Below are positions 12,191 through 23,014 of a stretch of 64,000 bases of DNA, one piece after another (the stretch's first letter is position 1; each line of letters begins with the position of its first letter). This DNA is from Vespa crabro (taxonomy: Eukaryota; Arthropoda; Insecta; Hymenoptera; Vespidae), in contig NC_060975.1 in NCBI RefSeq assembly GCF_910589235.1, positions 1,170,001 through 1,234,000 on the forward strand, written 5' to 3'. The notes under the pieces were generated by a model. That model was given only the letters and a program-made list of their open reading frames with translations, had not been told where the DNA came from and ran no database searches. A program made the position numbers and the translations under genes.

Positions 12191-14970
12191 GCGAGAAAGA
12201 GAGATAGATAGATAGATAAAAATAGAACTCAAAAATTACGTCAAACAATCTGCATAATCATCACTGCTTTTATTTTATCATATTTCTTTTTTTTCATCTT
12301 ATCATTTCTTTTTCTTTTTTCTTTTTCTTTTTTTTTTTTTTGTCTTTTTCCATTTGCTCAGTACAATCCAGTTCCCCGTGCAATAATGCAAGAAGGATGA
12401 GAAGCGAGAATGGAGATATCGTTACCACGAATAAACATAGAATAAAAAGATGATAACCGGCTAGGAAAGAGAAAAAGAGAGAGAGAGAGAGGGAGAGAGA
12501 GAGAGAGACGAAAAACGGATAACGTTTCGATTTTCTGCCCGGTTTCGATTTCCGTGTTTCTATCTAGTCCAACCGAGGATCTTTCAGTATTCTCCCTTAG
12601 AAAAATAAATCCAATACAATAAAATTTCCTATAATATCGAAAAGAGATTCGTGGATCGGATATACCAACTTTTAAACATACAATCATTGATTACGAAAGA
12701 AAAGAAAATTGTCTTCTTTTTTTACTTTTTTGTCTTCCTTACACATCGACTCGACTCTCTCGTACGATTACACGAACTAAAAACGAAAAAAAAAAACAAA
12801 AAAAAAAAAAACAAAAAACGTATAAAATCGGAAAGAAAAATGTACGAGGAATAATCATTTTTCCGTCTTCCCTTTGATTAGTTTCATCCCATGAAGATCG
12901 TGACGTCACGAATAACCCCATCCAATAACCCATAGAAACCAAAGTAGAACGAAAAGAAAATAATAACCGAAGGAGTCCAGTTTAAGTAAAGTTCCATGTG
13001 TTACTCAATGCTTACCGATTTAGTTTTTCTTTGGTACGATAATATCTTTGAAGTTTATGGTTATCGTAGTAGTAGCCATATCGACGCTAAGGAATGATTT
13101 CAAATAATTAACATCAGCATGTGCGTTGCGATCAAACAGGGCGTAGATCCGGATATTTTTTGTTCTTCTATCCGCTGTAATTCACGGCATCCTTGCAACT
13201 AGTAAGATCATCCTGTTCCACCTATAACGATCAAAGTAAATAAAATTTCTTTCAAATACAATCCTCCGATAGTATTTCAATAGAAACCGACTTAGCAAGA
13301 ACGTTTCAACGTTAAGAGAGACAATTCAATCAAATTTTATTAAAGAAACGTGATCCAGAGATCCAAGTGATATAAAACTAGATTAAATTCATCAATAAAG
13401 TCGCTCTATAAACTTGTCCTATATTGCCATCAATTTAAAATGTTAAATATTTCAAATATAACTTAACGAAAGAGAAATAAAGAGAAAGAGATAGTGAGCA
13501 TTTTACGAACGATTAAATATGCACGTTTGATGGAGCTGCACAAAGGGTTTTACCGTACTCCATCAATCAAAAGGATCAACGTAAACGTAGGGCTCTATTG
13601 TGCATGCAAAAGGTACGTTGTAATTCGGTTATTAATTCAATGATAATGATGCTGCGTTCGCTTGACCGCCTCTTATCGTTAAATAGCAATGGCTAAATAT
13701 ATACACACATACATAGATACATATATGATGATGTAACAATTATATATAATGTAACAATTAATTTACAATAAATGAATATTAACTTGGTAATTTTTCCATA
13801 ATTATTACTGTTTAAATATATCGAAAATATTATCTATTCATTTGCGCAATAAATACGATTAATAAATGTTCGACGATAAGCATATTAAAAAAAAAAAAAA
13901 ACCTACTGCATAACCAATCTCATCAGATATCATGATAAAAAGATCCATGGCGTATCTAGTTCTTCTTCCTTAGGTATAAGCAAATATTGTGGCCAGTCAT
14001 AGCCACAGAAGATAATCTGACTTTTGACCATTTCATTCGGTTTAATGTTATTGTAAATGCTTTTGAAGAGAATCATTATCGAGGATTATGTCGAACTACG
14101 ACCAATATTATTCTGGCCAGGTTGTATTACAAGCATACAATAGAATAATTAACAATAAAATACAATGTCTCATTAATATGTTAAGTGTTAAATACTAATG
14201 TATTCCATGATTTGATTTAAATAATATATTCATTGTTATACTTTTTATAATCAATATCTTCAATCGCGATAATTCAAAATATAAATAATAATAATTATTG
14301 TCTCTTACACATAACCGTGAATTTATTCATCTCTATCATCAAATTTTTTTCTTCGCTAAAATTGAATGGTATGTTGCCACGTAGTTCGTCTCTTTTATGT
14401 GAATATGCGAATGGTATCTGTTTTAGGTATATTATTGCTATTGATAAAAACGAACTTATAGGTGAATTCTGTATGATTGAGATAAGTGACGTTGACGGGG
14501 ATTAGACCACTTGTCTTGAAATCGAGGCCATCAGTCAAATCGATATTGGTATTGTTCCAGAAGGTGTACAGATTATTTGGAGCATTATCCTCTGTAATCA
14601 CTTGAATATCAGTGATATCTACTCCTGAAAAATCTAGCTAGAAAGAGTAAAAGAAAAAAGAGAACGTAAAAATCCATTGAAAAATGAAAAAATTTATTTC
14701 AATTGAAAATGTTCTCTAACTCGGGATATATTATTATACATATATTTGAAAAGTGTAAGAAAAAAGGATTTCAACCTCAGAAATATTATACCTTGATTTC
14801 TTAATATTTAACTATGTACTTGTAATTTTTAATGAACGCCAAATAAAAAGAGAGATATAAGTCGTGCGTGAAGAAGTAAATAATATTCTAAACTCGTTAA
14901 TGAGCGTTCAATTTTACAACGATAGTGGAAACAAGACGATAAATATAAATATAAAAAAAATGATCAATAA
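11640..14970. repeat. Left copy of a tandem segmental duplication of the PPO 3' half
   Basis: This block matches 15,440-19,070 in the same orientation. It covers downstream flank, exons 9, 8 and 7 with their introns, and the first part of the intron between exons 6 and 7. Similarity starts next to GA/TG microsatellites and stops at about 14,970 and 19,070. The right copy has about 300 extra bases near 17,195-17,500. The spacer between the copies (about 14,971-15,440) is not duplicated. Confidence 0.85.
12982..14637 (-). pseudogene. Prophenoloxidase tail pseudogene (copies of exons 7-9)
   Basis: Three minus-strand blocks match PPO exons 7 (14309-14637), 8 (13907-14126) and 9 (12982-13221). 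In the exon-7 copy the frame is intact through the FWNNTNIDL region, then a 5-base loss relative to the gene brings a stop right after the RIFT residues. Beyond it another frame stays open (ERG in the gene becomes ELRG) with two extra codons, so the copy seems to have evolved as coding sequence before decaying. In the exon-8 copy the acceptor AG has become AA, a stop appears early, and the CGCGWPQH motif has become CGYDWPQY. The exon-9 copy has several stops. Exons 1-6 are absent, so no copper-binding residues are encoded. This is a relic of a second PPO gene or of a partial duplication, and it should not make an active enzyme. Confidence 0.85.
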
Positions 14971-15440
14971 CTTTTGCTTGCTAGCGTAAATTGTAAGAAT
15001 CGTGACTAAATCATGTAGGTTAATGGTGTGAACTGATTTTAAAAAATTTCTTTCTTCAGTTCCCCTTTAGGGCCTAAATTTTCTTAGGTATTATCCATCT
15101 TAAACATATCTATTGATTAGTATACGGTCTGCATTGGGACATAGAATCCAATTCGCATTGTTTAAGACGAGATTGTGACCACGAGCCCGACTCGTGATAT
15201 TATACATTGGCATGAAATTACGATCACGAGTTCGACTCGTGATAATCATCGTTTGCTTCGAAATTTCATAAACGAGTCAAACTCGATAAAAGTAAAAGCA
15301 AGAAATTAAAAAGGATCTTGAATGATCCGTCGAAAGATTCATTGAAAATGAAATCTAATTAACGAATACTACATGCTAATTCAATAATAAAGTGTTACAG
15401 CATTTCTATTCATCTTCATGCTAGCTAATGCCTCATCTCG
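14971..15440. other. Unique spacer between the duplicated blocks, with short palindromes
   Basis: About 470 bases with no partner in the other copy. They contain three related inverted repeats: CACGAG-N5-CTCGTG at 15180-15196 and at 15225-15241, and a shorter CGAGT-N3-ACTCG at 15273-15285. I see no coding sequence. Confidence 0.6.
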
Positions 15441-18400
15441 AAAGACAGAGAAAGAGTGTGTGTATGTGTATGTATGCGTATAAAGTGCATGTGTGTAAAA
15501 GAAAGAAACTACGAAACGAAAAGGAAGGAAAGGAATAAAAACGAGTGAGAAAAGGAAAAGGAAAAGAAAAAAAGAAATGAAGGATTATTCCGCGAGGAAA
15601 ATTCAAGTCGGGTTGGTAACAGCGTATATCCATCTTCGTCGTCGCGGCACGTAGGTAGGTACATACATGCATACATATATAAGATAGATAGATATATTTT
15701 TCTTTTCTCCTTCGGGCGTAAATCCGCATTCGTCTGGTCGCCGCAGGACTTTCCGTAGAGAGAAACAAACGCGCGGGAATAAATGCATTCCGAAGGGAAG
15801 AAAATGTCGTATAATGTTCCTCTGTATAACATCAGATATGTACTTGGGATTATAATACATCGTTATATCATGTTGTTACAAGAGGAAAGATGAAGGAAGA
15901 TGGGACAATTTATGTTTTCTTGAACCTTTACAAAAAAGAAAAAAAAAACAAAAAAAAGAGAGCGAGGGAGAGAGAGAGAGAGAGGAAGAGGACAAATAAG
16001 TGAATATGAAAAGAAAGGATAATGAGAGAGAAAGGGAAAGAGGGAAAGAAAAAGAGATAGAAACAGAACTCAAAAAGTACGTCAAATAATCTGCATAATC
16101 GTCTTTGCCTTTATTTCATCGTATTTCTTTTTTTTTTGTTTTCTTTTTTTTTTTTTTGTTTTTTCTTTTTTTTTGTCCTTTTTCATTTGCTTTCTACAAT
16201 CTAGTTCCTCCAGTGCAATAATGCAAGAAGGATGAGAAATAAGAACGAGGATATCGTTACCACGAATAAACATAGAATAAAAGGATGATAACCGACTAGG
16301 AAGAAAAAAGAGAGAGAGAGACGGAAAATGGATAACGTTTCGATTTTCCACGCGGTTTCGATTTCCGTGTTTTCATCTTGCCAACCAAGGATCTTTCAGT
16401 GATCTCTCTTAGAAAAATAAATCCGAGATAATAGAAGATCCAGATAGTATCAAGAAAAGAGATTCCTAGATCGGATATACCAACTTCTAAGCTTACAATC
16501 ATTGATTACGAAAGAAAATAAAATTGTATTCTTTTCTTTTTACTTTTTTTGTTTCCTATGAACGTCGACTCTCTCGTACGATTAAAACAAACAAACCAAA
16601 AAGTAAGAAAAATGTACGGGGAATATAATCGTTTCTCCGTTTTCCCTTTGGTTAATTTCATCCCATGAAGATCGTGAAGTCACGAGTATCCCCATCCAAT
16701 AAGCCATAGAGACGAAAGTAGCGTGAAAAGAAAAAAAAAAATAATCGAAGAAGTCCAATTTAAGCGAAGTTCAATGTGTTACTCATGCTGCCCGATCTAG
16801 TCCTTGGTACGACCGAATCGGTGAAGTTTATGGTTACCGTAGTGACCGCCATATTTCCGGTAAGGAATTGTGTCAAATTATCAACGCCAGCACGTGGTCT
16901 ACGATCAAACGGATAACCCATGGGACGTGCATCCGGATATTTGCGGTCCCTCAATCCGCAGAAACTCGCAGCATCCTTGCAACCGCTAGATTCTTCCTGT
17001 TCTACCTAAAACGATCAAAGTGAATAAAATTCAATTATGAGCGCTTTTTCCGTTGATCTCGTTATTCCTTTCAAATACAATCCTCCGATAATATTTCAAT
17101 AAGTTCGATCTAGCAAGAATGTTTCAACATTAAAAGAGACAACCCCAATCAAATCTTATTAAACAAACGAGACACAGAGACCCAAGTAATATCCCCGGAT
17201 AATACTAGTTTAAACAGGGTAACTCGCGTGACTATTCCAACGTTTCGATAACTACATATTCCCTTCGTGCACAACTCGGACAACGGAATGTTGTTGAATA
17301 TCGGTTATCGAATACCCCGAGCGTAGCTTTCTCCTATAATATAGACATAGGAGGAGCAAACACAATAACTAAGATTCGAGCGATTATTAAAGCTGATCGA
17401 ATTTTCGATGTATTCGTACAACTCCCAATTGTAATATCCATCAACTTTTCTCTTGATCGAAATGAGAACTGAATTAACCCTATCGGTAAATAAACTTATC
17501 TATACACCATATAAACTTGCGCTATATTGTCTACGATTTTAAATGTTAAATGTTTCAAATATAGCTTAACGAAAGAGAAATAAAGAGAAAGAGATAGAAG
17601 GCATTTTACGAACAATTAAATATGCACGTTTGATGAACTTGAACAAAGGATTTTGCCGTACTCCGTCAATCGAAAGGATCAACGTAAACGTGGAGCTCTA
17701 TTGTGCACGCAAAAGGTACGTTGTAATTCGGTTATTAATTCAATGATAATGATGCTGCGTTCGCTTGACCACCTCTTATCGTTAAATAGCGATGGCTAGA
17801 GATATATATGCATATGTATATGTATATATATGTAGTGTCCCAAAAATCGAAATAATTACCTTACGATAAATGAATATTATCTTTGTAAATTTTGCATAAT
17901 TGTCACTGTTCAAATATATCAAAAATATTATCGATTCGTTTGTGTAATAAATCCAATTAATAAATGTTCGACCATAAGTATATGTATATATATATATAAA
18001 AAAAGAGACCTACCGCATCACCAGTGTAATCAGATATCATGATAAAGAGATCCATAGGGTATCCAGCTTTGCTTCCTTTAGGTATAAGCAAATGTTGTGG
18101 CCACCCACAACCACAGAAGTTGAACTGTTCGAGACTGTCACCACTGATTGGTCTATTCTCATCAACGTTACGGAAGGTTCTTTCGAAGGGAATCGTTAGC
18201 GAGGATTGGTTCGAATTACGCTCAATATTATTCTGGCCAGGACGCACTATGAACATATAGCAGAATAATGAATAACAAAGTAAAAATTGTCTCATTAAGA
18301 ACATGTTAATTGCTAAATATTAATGTTTTCCATTTGTTGTAAATAATGTATTCGTATTTTTACATTAAAATCTTCAATCACGTAAAATTCAAAGAATAAA

Positions 18401-19070
18401 TCATAATAATTATTTTCACTTACGCATAACCGTGAATTTATCCATTTCCATCATCAAATTTTTCTGTTGTCTGAAAGTGAATGGCAAGCCGCGTTCGTCT
18501 ACTTTAGGTGACATGAATATCCGAACGGTACCCCTTTTAGGTGAATTATTGCGATTGTTTGCAACGATCCTATAAGTGAAATCTGAATGGTTGAGATGAG
18601 TGAATCTGACGAGGACTGGACCACGTGGCGTGAAATCGAGGCCACGAGACAAATCGATATCGCTCTTGTTCCAGAAGGTGTATAGATTATTTGGAGGTTG
18701 ATTTGCTGTAGTCACTCGAATATCAGTGATCTCTACTCCTGGAAAATCTAGCTACAAGGAGTAGAAAATAAAAGAACGTAAAAATACATTGAAAAATGAA
18801 AAAATTTATTTCAATTGAAAATGTTCTCTAACTCGGGATATATTATTATACATATATTTGAAAAGAAAAAGAATTTCAACCTCAGAAATATTAAATCTTG
18901 ACTTCTTAATATTTAACTATGTACTTGTAATTTTTAATGAACGCCAAATAAAAAGAGAGATACAAGTCGTGCGTGAAGAAGTAAATAATATTCCAAACTA
19001 GTTAATGAGCGTTCAATTTTACAACGATAGTGGAAACAAGACGACAAATATAAATATAAGAAAATAAACT
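15440..19070. repeat. Right copy of the segmental duplication (holds functional PPO exons 7-9)
   Basis: This is the partner of 11,640-14,970. It contains the intact last three exons of PPO and about 1.3 kb of downstream flank. By hand count, intron bases 18775-18865 differ from 14663-14753 at about 1 of 91 positions, while about 180 bases of exon 7 differ at roughly 32. The difference in divergence is described in the findings. Confidence 0.85.
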
Positions 19071-21286
19071 CGATCGAGAAATGATATCATCTATCATTTT
19101 CTTTTTCGAATAAAAGTTTGACGTACCAATTGGATATTAAATTAATGATATATATTGCAATGATAAGAAAACTTACTTGCTGTACGCTATACTCGGGCAA
19201 GGTATTTTTATGTTCTTGGAAGATATCATCACAGAATGCATGGAATCTATAAAATACTGGATCTCTCATAGCTGTAGCAGGTTCACCCATAACACTGAAA
19301 GATTCCTGAACAACGACAGACAATGTTCTAACTCATACTCATAGGCTAACATTCGTTCATTCAACAGGTTGTTGTCCTTACCAAATAACGATTATCCGGA
19401 TCATGAACGTAAGAGATCAATACATGACCAAGATTATGAAGATCACCGTATAGATTCGAATTAGGAGTTAGTATACTAGACTCCATGATGTTTCCAAGAA
19501 CGTCAATACCACTTTTTTCCGTAAGCGGTACTCTTTCTCCTTTGATATTGATAATCGATCCGGTATGAATGGCCTCATAAATGCGATCTCGCCATCTCTC
19601 CAAATCCTGAATGTCAAAGTCTAATTGATCGACCTGCCTGCTGATATCACGGAGAACGGCACCGGTAGGACGAGCTGGCCAGGTTCGACTTGCGGTCAAT
19701 GAGTCCAACTTTGGGAAGTATCCTTCAGGAATAGGTTCTCGCCAATTTATCAATCGCGTAACGCGTCCCAATCGGTTGCACAGACGTTCGCAATTATATC
19801 TAGATAGATATATATGTATATATATATATCAATTCATTTACTATCTATAATTAGATTAATTTTCATAGACGCGTTTTTGCTATCTTTCCTTTTTCTATTA
19901 TCTTTTTCGTTTTCTTCCTTTCTTCTCGAAAGTTAACGATCTTAGAAATCAATCGATCGATACAAATTTCTCGTATCATCGGACACAACCGATACATGCT
20001 CAATAAACCGAACAATCGGTTAGCAACGATCAAAGGGCTTTCATAGTGTAAGGGATGAAAAGTTAATTAGTTCAATGTGTAGAAGCTAGGGACGGTAGTA
20101 GTATACTATAGAGAACGTACGATCTATCCGGCTTATGACTAGCTACTGGCGCACCTGGCTTGGATCTGCTGATGCATATAGTAGAAGAGCTCCCCACGTC
20201 GATCCTTGTTAACGATCCTGACGTCGGCCTCGAATGGATATACCAGATGCCAGTGCCAGTGATGAAGATTGACCCCGATATCTTCCCTCCAGTAAGCGAC
20301 TCTGTGCTCCTCATCGAGATCGGAAGCAGTATAATCCCGTGGGATTTCGATGGGAATCTAAATGCAAGGTAATACGAACTAAACGTATCTATGTATGTTG
20401 GAGCTTCGTCTTCTATCAAAATGAGATCAACTGAGATTACTATAGCTAATAAGAAACACGTTGCAGCTAATCTTCATGCTTCTCTCATTGATTGACCTTA
20501 ACGATACAATTCGAAAAAAAAAGTCTAATTATTTTGATCCTTACCCTTTGACCAGCGGACGATATGTTTGCTTCTTCTCTAGCACGAGAAAAAATACCAC
20601 CGTCTATATACTTATCAGGGAATACTTCGTGCAGTGGAGGAATCGGTAGATTCTTTGTATCCGGACGATGTAGTATAGCGACTGAGAGTGCGTAAATAAA
20701 CATATTTGGATTCATTCGATCACGACAATAAACTGATACCGATAGGAAATCCTCGTAGGTCCTCATACCTAAAGTCCGTAAAGTACTACATGAATAAAAC
20801 TACATCGATTCGTTCGATTTTATTGAAAAAGAAAGAAGGGAAACAAACAAACCCATGAATATATCAATCAGACGAGCAGCTACTTTACGATGAGCCGGAA
20901 TGAACAAAGAAAAGGGTTCCCTACGTCCAAGTTGCAAGGGAATAGTAAGATCTGGTAAACTAATCTGCTTCACGGATATCTTCGAATCAGCTGTCTCGCC
21001 GAATCGATTGAATATGTCAACAGCAGCAGGGCGATATTGATCGGGCTATATGTGCGATATAAAAATGAAATATAGAAACACGTCGAGAAAAACACATGAA
21101 ATAAAGATCGAATAAAATGAAAAAAAAATATATATATATATCATGTGATTTCTATCGGATTGTACGTACCAAATAATCAGGTGGTATGTCAAAAGCGACA
21201 CGTTTGTCTCCTTTAGGCACATAAACTGGTTCGGCAGGCCGATCAAAAAGATAGAGAATTCCTGACTTAGAATCGTTGTCCGACAT
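16760..21286 (-). CDS. PPO: Prophenoloxidase (phenoloxidase zymogen), nine exons, complete
   Basis: This type-3 copper enzyme hydroxylates monophenols and oxidises diphenols to quinones in melanisation, wound sealing and immunity. Exons on the minus strand: 21170-21286, 20853-21045, 20545-20768, 20155-20357, 19382-19799, 19177-19305, 18424-18751, 18014-18246, 16760-17005. All introns are GT..AG, phases agree throughout, and the product is 696 residues, the normal insect PPO length. CuA histidines are H211, H215 (HHWHWHLVYP) and H240; CuB histidines are H367, H371 (GDLHNLGH) and H407. The predicted activation cleavage is Arg53-Phe54 in NRFG. The CGCGWPQH motif lies in exon 8. There is no signal peptide, as is typical for insect PPOs, which are released by cell lysis. 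A TATA box lies about 170 bases upstream of the start. The start was chosen because MSDNDSKSG leads straight into the conserved LYLFDRPAEP block. Confidence 0.96.
17244..17312. repeat. Hairpin inside the extra segment of PPO intron 8
   Basis: TTCGATAAC at 17244-17252 pairs with GTTATCGAA at 17304-17312, and ATATTC at 17256-17261 pairs with GAATAT at 17296-17301. The hairpin lies in the roughly 300 bases (about 17,195-17,500) present in the functional copy but missing from the pseudogene copy. That suits a small insertion here or a deletion there. Confidence 0.55.
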
Positions 21287-21452
21287 GTCGAAGCCGTGTA
21301 AAAGTCGAAATAAATTTTATATATAACAAGAAATAACGCTGACGGTACGTCGAAAATGATAATACTATCGGCAGAAATTTGAAGCAACTATTACTATATG
21401 TAAATCCTTCGATTCTTCGATTTCTTCTGAAGAAGTAGAACTCGGTTCTTTC

Positions 21453-21462
21453 CTTTTATATA
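21453..21462 (-). promoter_or_regulatory. PPO TATA box
   Basis: TATATAAAAG is read on the minus strand about 170 bases upstream of the PPO start codon. A start site about 30 bases downstream (near 21,430) would give a 5' UTR of roughly 140 bases. No other TATA-like sequence with this placement stands out. The assignment is inferred from position and consensus. Confidence 0.5.
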
Positions 21463-21469
21463 TCGTTCG

Positions 21470-22080
21470 TTGAGGAAAAAAGAAACCAACAGAATGGTAC
21501 CGCACGGCACGTTGTGACCACAAAATCCTTTGTAAAAAATATTTTTCAAGCTTAAGAGCCGTGACGATTCTTATCCTATTTTTTCCTTTTTTCGTTCACT
21601 ATCTCTTCCTGTTTTCAAGACTGTCCTGTTTCTATAATCGGTAACTTCTAAATTTGATAATACTGTGGTAATATTTTTTCCTTTTTCCAAAAATTAACAT
21701 TCTAATTTCCTTAATAATCCGACAAATTGTAATTTCTAATAAGATTTTTCTCATTCTACATACTACCGCGCACATTTATTCGGAATAAAAAAAAAGCCTG
21801 AAATGCACGATCATTTTACAGATTCATTCATTATCAATCTTTTAGTTTCAAGATTAATGCATGATGTGTATACGACCGGATGAGGAAAAAAAGCAATTCA
21901 ATCAAGGAGCAACCTCTTCGATGTAATGAGCTTTTGCTTTCAGTATCATCTCTATCCTCGCGGTTGTAGATGTATTGAGATCATGAGACGATTAAAAAAT
22001 AAAAAGGAATAAGTATATATAGAAGAAAAAAGAGAGAAAAGTTTTCGTTACAGAAGTCGAATTAAAAGCGATACGAAAGT

Positions 22081-22147
<67 letters not shown>

Positions 22148-23014
22148 AAACTATGCGAAAGATTATAGAGAGAGAGAAAGAGAGAGAGAGGACATACACA
22201 CGAGCTAGTTTCAAGAACATTTCAGTCGTCAAAATAATCTCGAAATGGTGCTTGCTGGTAAGTGCAAGTACTCTTTATTGACGGGATCTGCTTTTACATT
22301 TTGCTCATCTCGTCGTCGAGCTTTCTATCTATCTATCTATCTACCTATGTATCTATCTCTTTCGATAACGCGAGCTGGCGTGTATCGACAAATGTATATA
22401 TAGTATCTAGTAACTTGGCTTACCCTTTCAAATTTTCCGAGAGTTCCTCTCTGGTCCAATCACCTAACCAAATTTCTAATCACTTTGTTCCATCTCTAAA
22501 TTACAGACATCGTCTAAATCATTTCAACCTAATAAGAATTCATCACGCAACGATGTATTCGTTATCCCATAGTTTCATTAAAAAGAAGGAATACAAAGGA
22601 GAATGGTACTACGATGATACCTCTGTGTTTCAGGATCGTACATTCAATTATTTATTCATTTATTTATATACTCAATTTCTTCATAAATTTCCATATCGAC
22701 AAAGAGATATCTTTATTTTAGTGTTCGTATCGTAAATAGTATTTTTTAGTTAATTAGAACGAAGGAAAACAATGACAATTAATTATTCTAAGGACAAAAC
22801 TTCGTTTGGAATGGGAACTTTTAGGCATTCAACAAACACTGCTGGAGAGAATTAACGAGGAAAAATAAATATCACGAAGGGACGAAGAAGAAAGAACAGA
22901 AAGTGCGGAGGAAAGAAACGAAAATCACTTGGACAAAAAGAAAGAGAAATATCATAAAAAAAAAAAAAAAAGAAAAATAAAAAATCATCATCATCATCAT
23001 CATCATTATCGTGA
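21470..23014. other. Intergenic stretch between PPO and the SBSPON-like gene
   Basis: It contains (TA)n at 22083-22133 followed by GA repeats, and a possible plus-strand first exon at 22,222-22,257 (see findings). The 157-codon plus-strand open frame at 22262-22735 has no recognisable domain, is AT-driven and spans a donor site. I see no confirmed gene. Confidence 0.55.
22083..22133. repeat. (TA)n microsatellite
   Basis: About 25 TA units, running directly into a short GA tract. Confidence 0.9.

Noticed and set aside
20160..20372. 70-codon plus-strand open frame
   Set aside because: Antisense shadow of PPO exon 4, which encodes the CuA site on the minus strand.
21046..21387. 113-codon minus-strand open frame at the PPO start
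   Set aside because: It is the wrong frame over PPO exon 1 and its intron; the frame starting at 21286 carries the conserved PPO N-terminus.
22262..22735. 157-codon plus-strand open frame
   Set aside because: Driven by AT-rich sequence and TCTA repeats. It begins just after a donor-like site and has no domain, signal pattern or homology I recognise.
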